From Athripsodes cinereus (taxonomy: Eukaryota; Arthropoda; Insecta; Trichoptera; Leptoceridae): a DNA stretch of 64,000 bases. Position 1 is the first letter of the stretch. Every line of letters starts with the position of its first letter. The DNA is taken from the NCBI GenBank assembly GCA_947579605.1, contig OX388327.1, forward strand, positions 6,249,122 through 6,313,121. The letters run 5' to 3'. The notes under the pieces were generated by a model, which made no database searches, was not told where the DNA came from, and saw nothing but the letters and a program-made list of their open reading frames with translations. Positions 44,914-55,679 of this stretch are shown here, in pieces. The position numbers were made by a program, and so were the translations under genes.

Positions 44914-47738
44914 CTAGCAGCCTTCGCATATATTATCAAAACGTAAGAGGAATAAAATCTAAGCTATCTACACTTCGTAAGAATATACCATTTCTTGAAT
45001 ACCCTATTTATATACTAACTGAAACCTGGCTCGACAAAACCTTGAAAAGTTCAGAATTAGGCTTTGTGGACTATACAGTTTATAGATGTGATCGCAACGT
45101 GAATACAAGCGATAGATCCAAGGGCGGAGGCGTCCTCATAGCAATCAATAATAAAATACCTAGCTCACCCATTAAAACGAAAAATGAAACCATTGAACAA
45201 TTGTTCGTAATTATTCGTCTACAATCAACAAAAATAATTATTGGAAATGTATATTTTCCTCCAAATACACCTGCTGAAACATATAAACTCTACTGTCAGG
45301 AACTAGAAGCACTACAGTCTAAATACCCTCAGGCTTTGTTCCTTATTTCTGGTGATTTTAACTTGCCTAAAATCTTGTGGTCACCTGAACAGGATCGTGC
45401 CCCAGTCTGCGCTGACTATAATGAAGGAGCTCGGGAGCTACTTGAGACATTAAATTTTTTAAATTTTGTCCAGCAAAATTTTGTTTATAATTCTCACGAA
45501 CGTCTACTTGATCTTGTCATCTCGAACCATAGTCAGGTGAGTGTTACAAGATCAGATGAAGAAATTGTGCCAATTGACGATTATCATCCACCACTAAACG
45601 TTAATATTATATTGAAGACTGATGAAACTCGTGATGAAACATTATTCATATATAACTTCAAGAAAGGTAACTACAACGAAGCAGTTCAATTTTTATTTAA
45701 TAGTGACTGGACTTTTCTGCAGGGAGATGACATTGAACATATTGTATCTAGATTTTATGCAATTATAGACGATACAATCAAGAAGTTTGTACCTTATGAA
45801 AGGGTCAGAAGTGATAATTATCCAAGATGGTTCACTCATGAATTAAAGACACTCATATGGGAGAAAAAAATGGCGCATAGAAGATACAAAGAAACCAACA
45901 ATGAAAACGATTATAACAACTTCAGTGCTCTAAGATCGAGATGTAATGATATGAAAAATTTGTGTTATTCAGAATTTATCAAAAAGGCTGAAAATATAAC
46001 AACCGATTCGAAGAGCCTATGGAAATTCAAAGATTCATTGAGTAAGAGTGGCACAGCCTACCCCATGCAGATGTTCCTGGGCCGAGAGAATGCGTCAGGA
46101 CTACAGGATATAGTGAATATTTTTGCTAAGTTTTTCAGTAGCGTTTATGAAAAAAATGAAAAAGACGGGGAGGGTGTTTCATTATTTTACAAAAATAGCT
46201 TAAATCTTTCTGATTGTACCATTTATTTTGATAAACTTTTGGTCAAATTGTCGTCCCTTGACTCTAGGAAATCAGCAGGCCCTGATGAACTACCACCATT
46301 GTTTATAAAAAGCTGTTCTCAGGCATTGGCTGTACCACTGACATTCATATTTAATAAGTCACTAAAATCAGGTATTTTCCCTTCGATTTGGAAACAGGGA
46401 AATATATTACCTATTTTCAAAAAAGGTGAAAAAACTGATATTTCAAATTATAGACCGATTTGCCTACAATCAACTTTCGCCAAAATTTTTGAGTCCTTGG
46501 TCTTGGAACAGATTATGCCCCAAATTTCTAATACTATAGAACCTCAGCAGCACGGTTTTACGTCAGGCAGATCCACACTCACAAATTTAGTTATTTATGA
46601 AAATTACATCGCAGACACTTTATCACAAGGTTTCCAAGTCGACAGCGTCTATACTGACTTCAGTAAGGCGTTTGACAAGGTATCACACAATATTCTATTA
46701 CAAAAATTAAATGCTTTAGGCTTTAGCGGTCCACTACTGAAATGGTTGACCAGTTACTTATCGGGTAGAACCCTAAGAGTAAAAATAAATAATACAGTAT
46801 CCCCCAACTTTTTAGCAACAAGCGGTTTGCCGCAAGGGAGCCACTTTGGTCCCATTTTATTTCTTATATTTATAAACGATTTAATTTCCGAATTTGACAA
46901 AGTAGAATTTTTATTGTTTGCCGATGACTTAAAGTTATACAAACGAATCACAAATCGCGACGATTGTCATATACTCCAAAACAATTTAGACAAACTTGAC
47001 CTGTGGTGCAACAAAAGCCGGCTGTATTTAAACGTGAGTAAGTGTCAGCTGATCAGATTCAGCAGATCCAGAACTAAATCAAATTTTGAATACCATATTA
47101 ATGATCACAAACTTGAATCAGTTGATTTTATCAAGGATCTTGGAGTGATTTTTGATGACAAACTATCTTTTAGGAATCATATTGATGAAATGAATTGTAG
47201 AGCATGGAGAACTTTAGGTTTTGTCTTGAGAACAGTGTGTGACTTCAATAATACCTATGCTATAACATTACTCTATAAGTCCTTGGTACGAAGTTTATTA
47301 GAATACAACTCTCCCGTTTGGTCCCCCTCATACCAAATACATATTGATAATATAGAGAGAATACAAAGACGATTTTTAAGATTCATCAACTATAAAATGG
47401 GTATACCGAGGGAAGATCTAAATTATGAATATCTAGAATCCATTTTGCATTTGCAGAAACTTGCTGACAGACGAACCACAAATGACCTTATTCTTATGTA
47501 TAAAATAGTAAATAATTGTTTTGACAGCCCTGAATTGATATCGTTGATAAGGTTTCGGGTGCCTGGGCGATGCACCAGGAGTAGAGAATTATTTCACTGT
47601 GACAATTCATACAAAACTAACTACATTAAACATACAGTCGTACCCCGGTTGCATCGTCTGGCCAATGAACACCTTTCCGAGACTGATATTTTTACTTGTA
47701 ATATTCGTGATATTAGAGAAGTATTGAATTCCAATTAA
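44910..47738 (+). CDS. Non-LTR retrotransposon ORF2: endonuclease + reverse transcriptase
   Basis: The frame is open from 44865 to the stop at 47738. The first ATG (45042) lies after the endonuclease motifs YYQNVRG and LTETWLD (44931-45046). Starting there would lose the catalytic N and E, so translation probably enters from ORF1. From 45042 the frame gives 898 residues. APE-type endonuclease: SGDFNLP (res. ~103-109) and DDYHPPL (~180). Reverse transcriptase: GPDELPPLFIK, NILPIFKKGEKTDISNYRPI, YTDFSKAFDKVSH (~536), GLPQGSHFGPILF (~596) and FADD (~625). No RNase H; the C-terminus has the RIQRRFLRFINYK region. Motif style fits the CR1/Jockey group; the exact clade is not assigned. All catalytic residues are intact, so the copy is young or kept by selection. 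Confidence 0.88.
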   Translation, partial: LTSSLRIYYQNVRGIKSKLSTLRKNIPFLEYPIYILTETWLDKTLKSSELGFVDYTVYRCDRNVNTSDRSKGGGVLIAINNKIPSSPIKTKNETIEQLFVIIRLQSTKIIIGNVYFPPNTPAETYKLYCQELEALQSKYPQALFLISGDFNLPKILWSPEQDRAPVCADYNEGARELLETLNFLNFVQQNFVYNSHERLLDLVISNHSQVSVTRSDEEIVPIDDYHPPLNVNIILKTDETRDETLFIYNFKKGNYNEAVQFLFNSDWTFLQGDDIEHIVSRFYAIIDDTIKKFVPYERVRSDNYPRWFTHELKTLIWEKKMAHRRYKETNNENDYNNFSALRSRCNDMKNLCYSEFIKKAENITTDSKSLWKFKDSLSKSGTAYPMQMFLGRENASGLQDIVNIFAKFFSSVYEKNEKDGEGVSLFYKNSLNLSDCTIYFDKLLVKLSSLDSRKSAGPDELPPLFIKSCSQALAVPLTFIFNKSLKSGIFPSIWKQGNILPIFKKGEKTDISNYRPICLQSTFAKIFESLVLEQIMPQISNTIEPQQHGFTSGRSTLTNLVIYENYIADTLSQGFQVDSVYTDFSKAFDKVSHNILLQKLNALGFSGPLLKWLTSYLSGRTLRVKINNTVSPNFLATSGLPQGSHFGPILFLIFINDLISEFDKVEFLLFADDLKLYKRITNRDDCHILQNNLDKLDLWCNKSRLYLNVSKCQLIRFSRSRTKSNFEYHINDHKLESVDFIKDLGVIFDDKLSFRNHIDEMNCRAWRTLGFVLRTVCDFNNTYAITLLYKSLVRSLLEYNSPVWSPSYQIHIDNIERIQRRFLRFINYKMGIPREDLNYEYLESILHLQKLADRRTTNDLILMYKIVNNCFDSPELISLIRFRVPGRCTRSRELFHCDNSYKTNYIKHTVVPRLHRLANEHLSETDIFTCNIRDIREVLNSN

Positions 47739-48130
47739 TAATTTAAGTCTGTTTTTCTTTGTATTGCGTGTAAATCTACCTATGTATAAATCTGGTATTC
47801 ATTTACTCTCATCACCAAATACCCTTATTTTCCCTTTAATTTGTTATATAACTATATGTGCATTATCTCTTTTCTGATATTTTCCAATATTATAATCAAT
47901 TTTTTTTTTTTTTTTTTTTTGTTTGTCTTGGCCAACTATTTTTAAACCTACTTCATAACATGTGTCTTTTTATATTTAGATTACATAACAAATCCTTGAC
48001 GTTATTTATCGGAATTTATACAAAAATTTCTTCGTACCTTGGTAATTACTATTTTCCACACTACTTTTTAAGAAAAATGCTAAAAAACGATTTTATATGC
48101 GATCTCACTTTTTCATAAGTTTAACAACAT
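47739..48130 (+). other. Region after ORF2, probable 3' UTR
   Basis: T-rich, with a T-run at 47889-47911. No clear element end or target-site duplication could be set. Confidence 0.35.
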
Positions 48131-48770
48131 TGACTCATTCATTTATAGTTATGTTTTCATTAGTTTTAATTTCATTGACATTATTTTTCATCACTTTTTA
48201 TTATAGGTTTTAATAACAGCTATGTTTTTTATTAGTTTAAATAATAAATTTTTGACGTTATTTTTCTTCAATTCTTGATAATTATTATTTTATATTTTAC
48301 TCAATCATTTATAGTTGTGTTGTTATTAGTTTTAATAACAGTTATGTTTTTATTAGTTTTAATCACAATACTTGACATTATTTTTCTTCACTTCTTGATA
48401 ATTATTATTTTATATTTTACTCATTCATCCATAGTTATGTTATTATTAGTCTTAATAACAGTTATGTTTCTACTAGTTTTAATAACAATTTTTGACGTTA
48501 TTTTTCTTTACCTCTTGACAATTATTATTTTATATTTTACTTAATCAATTATAGTAATGTTACAATTTGTTTTAATAACAGATATGTTTTTATTAGTTCT
48601 ATGAACAATTTTTGACGTTATTTCTCTTCACTTCTTGGTAATCATTATTTTATATTTTGTCTCATTTATTTGTAGTAATGTTATTAGTTTTAGTAACATT
48701 TTCTCGACGTTATTTTTCTTCACTTTCTGATAATTATTATTTTGTATATTATCAACTTTTGTTTTTCAAA
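48130..48770. repeat. 120-bp tandem repeat array, ~4.5 units
   Basis: TTTGACGTTATTTTTCTTCA-type starts at 48254, 48374, 48494 and 48614 are exactly 120 bp apart; a shortened unit follows at 48706. Units contain TTATTATTTTATATTTTACT and TAATAACAGTTATGTTTTTA. Confidence 0.85.
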
Positions 48771-48900
48771 TAATTTTCAATAAAAATTGTTTTGTATCCT
48801 AATTAATTAAATTTCACTTCTTGGTAATATTATTTTGTAAATCAACTTTTGTTTATCAAATAATTTTCAATAAAAAATGAAACGTATCTTAATTAATAAA
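48740..48900. repeat. Direct duplication ~92 bp
   Basis: ATCAACTTTTGTTT.TCAAATAATTTTCAATAAAAA occurs at about 48749 and 48841, each followed by TAATTAAT. Confidence 0.65.
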
Positions 48901-49082
48901 CTTGACTATTTCAACATACAACCTCATAAAAGAGTTTATGATATGACATTGTCATTGTTAAACCCACTTTTTAATAAGTTTTTATTGATTAACTTCCTAC
49001 TTCTTCTAATACCTGTTTTCTTTTAAGTTTGTATTGATTTACAAATTATGACCGCATTGGCAGTTCAACCGCACTTAATGTG

Positions 49083-49462
49083 AAATGTCGTATGATCAGG
49101 TTATAGTGTGCACTGCGCTGTACCGTATACCACAGTTGACACCATGTGTTTAAGACTATAGGGCCATTATAATCTTTGCACTTATACATACATACACGCT
49201 ATGCATACATATTGATATAGATTCACAGCGGGCCGTGACCAGTATTGAGGGTTGCAATAGTATTTATTATTTATTGTGTCACACTGCTTGGGTACCTGGC
49301 CGCACTCATTGAGTGCAGTTGTACTAGCCAAATATTATTATTATTAATTTTGTTAACTATGTATTAGAATTGCTATTATGTATTAACTGATATTATGTAT
49401 TATTATGTATTGTATAAAGGCTTATGCCGTCTATTGATTAATAAATAAATAAATAAATAAAT
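49083..49462 (+). repeat. LINE-like 3' end with (AAAT)n tail
   Basis: Non-coding sequence ending GTATAAAGGCTTATGCCGTC, TATTGATTAATAAATAAATAAAT. This is typical of 3' ends in the CR1/Jockey group; similar tails are at 12960 and 63300. Confidence 0.5.
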
Positions 49463-49469
49463 TATAGGT

Positions 49470-49648
49470 ACTAACACGACGATACACATATACAAATACA
49501 ATGCACTAAACACATATAGGTACATGTAACACCCAGACTCAGGACAATCTGAAAAAGGTCATTCTTCATTTTGCCCTGGTCGGGAATCGAACCCGGGACC
49601 TCGTGACTCAAAGGCAAGTGCGTTAACCTCCGTGCCACACCGGTCGTC
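49470..49648 (-). repeat. tRNA-derived SINE, most complete copy
   Basis: Minus strand: GGTGTGGCACGGAGGTTAAC (A box), CTTGCCTTTGAGTCACGAGG, CGGGTTCGATTCCCG (B box), ACCAGGGCAAAATGAAGAAT, then GACCTTTTTCAGATTGTCCT and a GTGTTACATGTACC tail ending TCGTCGTGTTAGTACC. The tail is shared with 38897-39075 and 5218-5400. Confidence 0.82.
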
Positions 49649-50042
49649 CAATAGTATCAGCCTTTACAAATAATACAAATAAAAAGGAACACTCAAGAGA
49701 AATAATGCATAAAAGAAAAACAATAGGTACCTATACAAAAAGAATATTAATACAATATTGATCAATTCATCTAACATTGGGTAACTGTTTAACTCAATCA
49801 TCCCCAAAATAAATCTTGCATTGTAAAGAATCATATTTTTAAGCACATATTATTATTCTTTGTTTGTGGGTATGACAGAGGATGTTTTTAATTCATTTTC
49901 TCATTATAGACGAAAGCTGGTTTTAAAAGCTAGTAAAAAATAATACAAATGTACATGTAAAATAATACAAATGTACATGTAAAATATAATTATTATAAAT
50001 ATATAATACTAACTCGCAGGTATGACGGATGAAAAGGATGAT

Positions 50043-50077
50043 CATATGTATGTATGTATGGGGGGGGGGGGGGGGGT
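50043..50077. repeat. (GTAT)n plus long G-run
   Basis: ATGTATGTATGTATG followed by an unbroken run of about 17 G. Confidence 0.85.
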
Positions 50078-50511
50078 GATGTTGTACTTGGAATGGTGAA
50101 TATATTAAAATAACAACAACTGTACCTATATTATTATTATAATAAGAATATGTAATTATTATTCCCAGCACCGTAAGTCTTTTGACGAGATTCCACTCTT
50201 AAATTATTATTTTGGAATTATTCAAACGCGTGGCAACAAACGGAATAGCAGCGACAGCAGTAATTGAAGTTGTAGAAAAGTGGCTGACAGTTTGCGTTGC
50301 ATTCAAAAGATTTCGGGTTCGATTTTCTACATCAAATTTAATTAATATTATATTTGAAACATACCGAACTACAGGGATTGTATAAATATTGAAAAACATA
50401 AAAACGTATAGGACATTGATAGAGAGAGCATACTCGTTCGCGACTTGAAATTGGAAATGTCAAGCATATAGGTTGCAACTGTAAGTGATCAAATGTTTGT
50501 GTACCTATCTA

Positions 50512-50840
50512 TACCATTACGGCAGTTGCCACAAGTAGGATAGCCAGTAATGTTGATATAACTATTTATCGGATATTTCAGGAGTCCAAGGACTCCTATT
50601 TATCCGTTTAGGTGACAATTTATTAATATTTCAACTCTCTCTAGTCTAGTACCACTATGCCAGTGTTGGCATCTCCGACCCTAACACGTCAGTGGGCGGG
50701 GGACCCGGCTGATCTCATCTTGAGACCCACACATTGTGAAGCGTTTGTAACGTAATAAACATGCAAAATTTTCCTCTATATGTCGATAAAAATAAGATAT
50801 TCAGGATGGGCGGTATAGGTACCTCATCGTCGAATGAAAG
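50512..50840 (+). repeat. Repeat A copy split by an insertion
   Basis: The start ACCATTACGGCAGTTGCCAC, AAGTAGGATAGCCAG stops at about 50552. The rest resumes at about 50750 with CGTAATAAACATGCAAAATT and AAGATATTCAGGATGGGCGG. The inserted ~195 bp begins near the hairpin at 50570. Confidence 0.65.
50570..50606. repeat. Short hairpin shared with 60562-60597
   Basis: CGGATATTTCAGGAGTCC faces GGACTCCTATTTATCCG across an AA spacer. The same hairpin, inverted, is at 60562-60597, and both have a GAGACCCAC/GTGGGTCTC motif nearby. Confidence 0.65.
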
Positions 50841-50899
50841 CAATGTCGAATTGTACAAAAGGCAAAAAACTGTTCAAAAATAAAAAAAGTTTTTTAACA

Positions 50900-52170
50900 A
50901 TGTTACTCAACAGACATCTCATCCGCACAGCAAACAGATTGTGCAAACTCCCCTGCCTTTAGTAGTACGAAACAGGAAGATTGTGGAGATGCGTTAAGAA
51001 TATAGTGCATGCGACAGGGCACAACGGATACTCCAATAAGTGTGACATTGTCTGCGCTGCACCGCAGTCGCATGTTCCGGATTCGTTCAGTAGGAAGCTC
51101 AATCTTTCCCTATTCCCACGGCAGTTCCCCACAACAGATCTTAGTCAATTTGGGTTTTTTATGTCCTATAATAGTCTAGTCCGCCTCTTGCAGTAAGGTC
51201 CTCTTGGACTTCGAAAGGTTCGCACATTTGCGGATTCCAAGTCCAACTGCTTTTACCAGTTGTAGTATTGAGCTCACGAAATAATATTATTATAGAAATA
51301 TATTCCGAAACACACAGAAAAAATAATAATATAATAATAATATTCACGATATCATAATATTATGCAAATAAGTAAACCCATAAAAACGGAGCAACAACAG
51401 CACACACACATCCTTCAGAAAAAAGGGACATAAAAAATGTACGCAAACGTGAATTGAATAAATTTAATAATAAATAAATATTATAATACACGTATTTTTA
51501 TAATATCTATCTCGATCCACTAATCACCGTCTCTCCCCCCAAGAGAAAAACATAATAAATATAAACATACACAAACAGCAGTGGTGTGTGTGTGGTTAAG
51601 TATGAAACAATTCATTTTTTTATTATTTTAATTTCATTATATCGCCACCACAGTTTACCCCTTCTGTCTAGAAATGTACCGATTACAATATTGCGAAAGA
51701 AATTGAGCAAAATTGTTAAAAATGTCTATAAATTTATAAAATTGTTTGTATTGTATTGTACAGTAAAGAAATAGGTTTTTAATCATAAGATTTTTCTTTG
51801 AGAAGGTTTATCCGTGGAGTACCGGAAAAGCATAAGTATTACAAAAAATTTTAACTTTTACTTTTTTTTTTCTCAAGACTAAAGAGACTGAAAGACTGAT
51901 TTCTAGTATTTTGGGATTTGTCACTTTTGTATTTTTGTATTATTTTTAAGTATTGTATAATCGTTGTTTTTCAATTTACTTTGACTTTTTTAGAGAATTT
52001 TAACTTTTGCTTTTTTTCCTCAAGACTAAGACATTTCTGGTAAGAGAGGAATCTTCGCTGGTCCACATGTTAAATGTATTAATTGTCAACATATTGTGTA
52101 ACGACTGTTTGATTCTAAATATTGTAAAAATAAAATAAAAAAAAATAAAATAAAATCACACTTTTTTATG
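50900..52170. other. No gene recognised
   Basis: An open frame at 50981-51196 (GHNGYSNKCDIVCAAPQSHV) faintly resembles the tail of a transposon polyprotein but cannot be assigned. The rest is AT-rich. Confidence 0.35.
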
Positions 52171-52179
52171 TAAGTTTTT

Positions 52180-52380
52180 GAGTGTCCTGTAAAAGGCAGG
52201 TGTTCGTAACTAAAATATCACGTAAAAGACATTTAACATCTAGAATTCTGCGATGAGGTACGCCACCCATTCTAAATGCTTTTACTTTTATTAGCACGAA
52301 GAGGACGACAGTTAGTCCACTCGCCACTCCATTTGCCAAAATCTTCCAAATGCCGTGATGGTATGAATGAGTTTTTTTAA
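52180..52380 (-). repeat. Repeat A copy (minus)
   Basis: GTGTCCTGTAAAAGGCAGGT, GCGATGAGGTACGCCACCCA, GCACGAAGAGGACGACAG and AAATGCCGTGATGGTATGAA in order. It is followed by a microsatellite (AG)n at 52390-52408. Confidence 0.78.
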
Positions 52381-53279
52381 TATCGGACAAAGAGAGAGAG
52401 AGAGAGAGTAGATCAGAAACATGTTACGAACCTTTGAATTTCTCTATCTTAATCCTCATGTTTTGTCCAATTTTGAGCGACTGAGTTGTAGGTAAGTACC
52501 TACATAAAGAAATTTATTTGTCAAAAATTGTAATATTCTAAGAAATGTCAATTCTTCTTTCAATATTTATAAACATGAATTTGGTAAATTTTGCATAGAA
52601 ACAGAAGAATAAGTTGTAAGCAGGATTCGACCTAATAACAAACGCGTGAAGTCTAAAAAATATTATTTTAATTTACAAGCAAAGCAATCGCAGAAGATAT
52701 ATAAAAAAGTAAGAGTTAAAACGTTAATCTATGTATACAATTGTATACACATACATAAGATCGCATTGGCCATGAACTGCAATGGTTTCAGCAGAATTTA
52801 AAATGTATTCAATAATACCAATATGATTCGTTTGATCGGTGTCGGCAAAACCATCCGGCTTTCAATTTCACCGCCAATAGGGTGGTCAGTAAGTATAATA
52901 TGGTTCAGTTGAGAGGTAGGGGGTGAAAATGCAAGGAGGGTGGTAGTTTTTCTGAAGCTCGGCACATCTCTTATTATAATAATTATTTTAAAATAATGTG
53001 TGTGACGTGTGTGTAATAGTAATAATAAATAAAAAAAGTACTTCGACGTTCCTTTTTCTTAATGTTTTACCGCCTGCATCCGACACTGTGCTCTGCATTC
53101 CTATAATAATTATGTGGTATTGTGGTCTGTTTACACCAGTGGTGTTCAGATTCACATTATCGGCGATCTACAACAATATATTAAACAATAATATATCAGC
53201 AAACAAATCGACTCGCAAGTAAAAAAAGGTCAGGTTCCCAGAATTTTGTGGTTCCCCTTGCACTCGAAATTTCTACCCA

Positions 53280-53510
53280 CTCGTCGCCAGATTTTTGAAA
53301 AGGTATAGGATTTTGAAATACTTTTAATCTCGGTTTTGTCGAAGATTTTTTCCGATTTTTAAAAAGTGAAAACTTTTTTTTTTAATTTGTCTCAGATTAC
53401 GAATATTTAAATTTCTCTTGCAAAATTTAGAAATTTTAGGGGGGTAGACCTCCCGTCGCCAAATTTTCGAAATGGTATGGGAATTTGAAAAGTTTAAAGT
53501 TCTCTCCAGT
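53280..53510. repeat. Two copies of a short module shared with the 62.4-kb MITE
   Basis: CGTCGCCAGATTTTTGAAAA..GTATAGGATTTTGAAA (53284) and CGTCGCCAAATTTTCGAAAT..GTATGGGAATTTGAAA (53453) match CGGCGCCAAATTTTCAAAAT..GTATAGGAATTTAAAA at 62542. Confidence 0.6.
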
Positions 53511-54467
53511 TTTGTTTAAGACTCAGAAAACGCGAAATGCTGGTTTTTTATGGTTTTTACATTTTTTTAATCGTCTTAAATAATGTTACATATTCACGGA
53601 AAAAATATATGTTATAGATCAATTCTTTCTCTATTGAATTGTAATGTTTTGAGTTTGGATAGTTTATTTATTTTTTTGAAAAAAAATCCGAAAAAAATAT
53701 CAATTTTTTGTTTTCGAATCATTTTGCTTGAATACCGGGTGGAACAGCGACATATTTTTTTTTTGTTATAATGCCTAATAATATTTTGCAGTGATATGTC
53801 ATGTAAATATTTTCAACAAATATTAAAATCAGCTTTAAAATTAAAAAAACCTTCAGTTGAGGAACAATTCATATTTGTATGACGTCTTTATTTTTGTCCA
53901 AAGAAAGAGAGAGTCTTATGCTTTATCTATGCGCGCATAAGAGAAAATGACACAGTCGGTTTCGAGCCGGCTCGCAGTGCGGACGTGAGATCTGTGCTAA
54001 ATTTTTGTTTGTTTTTTTGCCATTATTAAATTTGGTATATAATTTCACACAATTTGCATATAAGTCTCGAGTATGTAAATACTACACTACGGATCATACC
54101 TTTTGGAAAAATGTATTTTCAGATGAATATAATCTTGCTTTTTTTTCATATTAGTTTTATATATTTTTTATTCTTATTACATAATGCAATTTATTTATCG
54201 ATTTTAAACATTTTTTTTATTATTGTTATTAAATATGAACAAACAGCAAGGAGTATAATATCCATGTAAATTGAGCACGCTAACCGCTTCTTCCAACTTA
54301 CTCATTTTTTTAGAAGGCTTGCCCATATTTACTTTTTTTATAAAAATAATTATACATAAAAAAAGAAAATATTTTTTATTACCTAAAATACCTCTATAAT
54401 TGTACCTATATAACAGGCAAGTTCATCGCAGAGGCGCGATGTTTTCCAAATAACTACTACTACACCA

Positions 54468-54935
54468 TCACGGCACATCCCACAAGTGGGGTAGCCAGCA
54501 GAATAGCTGCATGTAATAAAAACGCAGGCTGTCCGCTCCATGCCAACAAAAAAAAACTATAAAATAATGCGTAGGTAATTATGATTAATTAATTATGATT
54601 GTTTTTCATTCATACCTTCACGGTTCTTCCCACAAGTGAGGTAGCCAGCGAATAAATCGCATATAATAAGCATACAAGTGTCCTCTTCGTGTCAACAGAA
54701 ATTAAGACATTCATGATGGATAGCATACCTCATTTTTTTTTACTTACTACTACACCATCACAACATATCCCACAAGTAGGGTAGCCAGCAGAACATTTGC
54801 ATGTAATAAACATGCGAGCCGTCTTCTCTGTGCCAATTAAAAAGTAAGATATTCAAGATGGGCGGCAAACCTCATCGCTGAATTTGAGATTTAATACCTA
54901 TGACTTTATTTTTTCAAACACCTCTTTTCACTTTT
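54468..54935 (+). repeat. Three repeat A copies in a row
   Basis: Starts at about 54472 (CATCACGGCACATCCCACAAG), 54612 (CTTCACGGTTCTTCCCACAAG) and 54753 (CATCACAACATATCCCACAAG), each followed by GTAGCCAGC and TAATAA.CATGC. Spacing is about 140 bp. All are truncated at their 3' side except the last. Confidence 0.78.
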
Positions 54936-55499
54936 TTATAAGTAGTAAACAAAAATAACTTTTTTTGTTGTAACACCAGAGCACAACGTTTTTTGAACAA
55001 AATTTAATGTGCTATGATATACCTGCTTGGTTAAAAAACACCAGTATTTGAAAAATACAAAAAACATTTTGTCAAAAATCCCTAAATTATTACCATCAGT
55101 GTATCTGCATGTAACTATGCCATCAATAATATTAGTCATATTATTACACACTTAGAAATGCATTCTGTGTGTGTATGTGTGCGTGTGTAGAAGTACCTAC
55201 CTAGATATAGGCTAAAATTTTATACCAGTTATTATTATTCTTTTTTTGTTAGAAGTTGTAATTTATTATTATTATTACTAGTGGCGGGACCAGTGGGGTA
55301 ATGAACAATTTTATTTTTCCACAATTTAGTACAAAAATTTAAAAACATACCTGACTTGAGAAATGTCTATACCCCCCTCCCCCATTTCCTCCGTCACATC
55401 GCCAATATTTCGATTTTGTATAAGACTGAGATATTTCACGATTATATTTATGTTCCGTTGAGCACTCGGTAAAGAATAGGTCAACCACTTTTTTCTGTA

Positions 55500-55670
55500 A
55501 ATTTTCGAGTGTCCTGTAAAAGGCAGGTGTTCGAGAAACTAAAGAAATTTTGCACTTGTGGGATAATACATTAAGGGTTGCACTTTCCCTCACCCATGAA
55601 TGTTACAGGAATGTCAATTCCTACGTCATCCAAAGATACTTGTGGGATAAGCCGTGATAGTATAGAAGTA
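55500..55670 (-). repeat. Repeat A copy (minus), rearranged
   Basis: CGAGTGTCCTGTAAAAGGCA and GGTGTTCGAGAAAC, then TACTTGTGGGATAAGCCGTG and ATAGTATAGAAGTAGTAG. Confidence 0.65.
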
Positions 55671-55679
55671 GTAGATATG

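Noticed and set aside
44338..47738. Host gene or virus
   Set aside because: Endonuclease plus reverse transcriptase motifs without protease, integrase, RNase H or envelope identify a non-LTR retrotransposon.
50260..50335. tRNA-like stretch with GGTTCGATTTT and complementary ends
   Set aside because: Only ~59 nt between paired ends and no proper D or anticodon arms.
50981..51196. 71-codon ORF as a transposon polyprotein tail
   Set aside because: The resemblance to a C-rich RT tail is too faint to assign.
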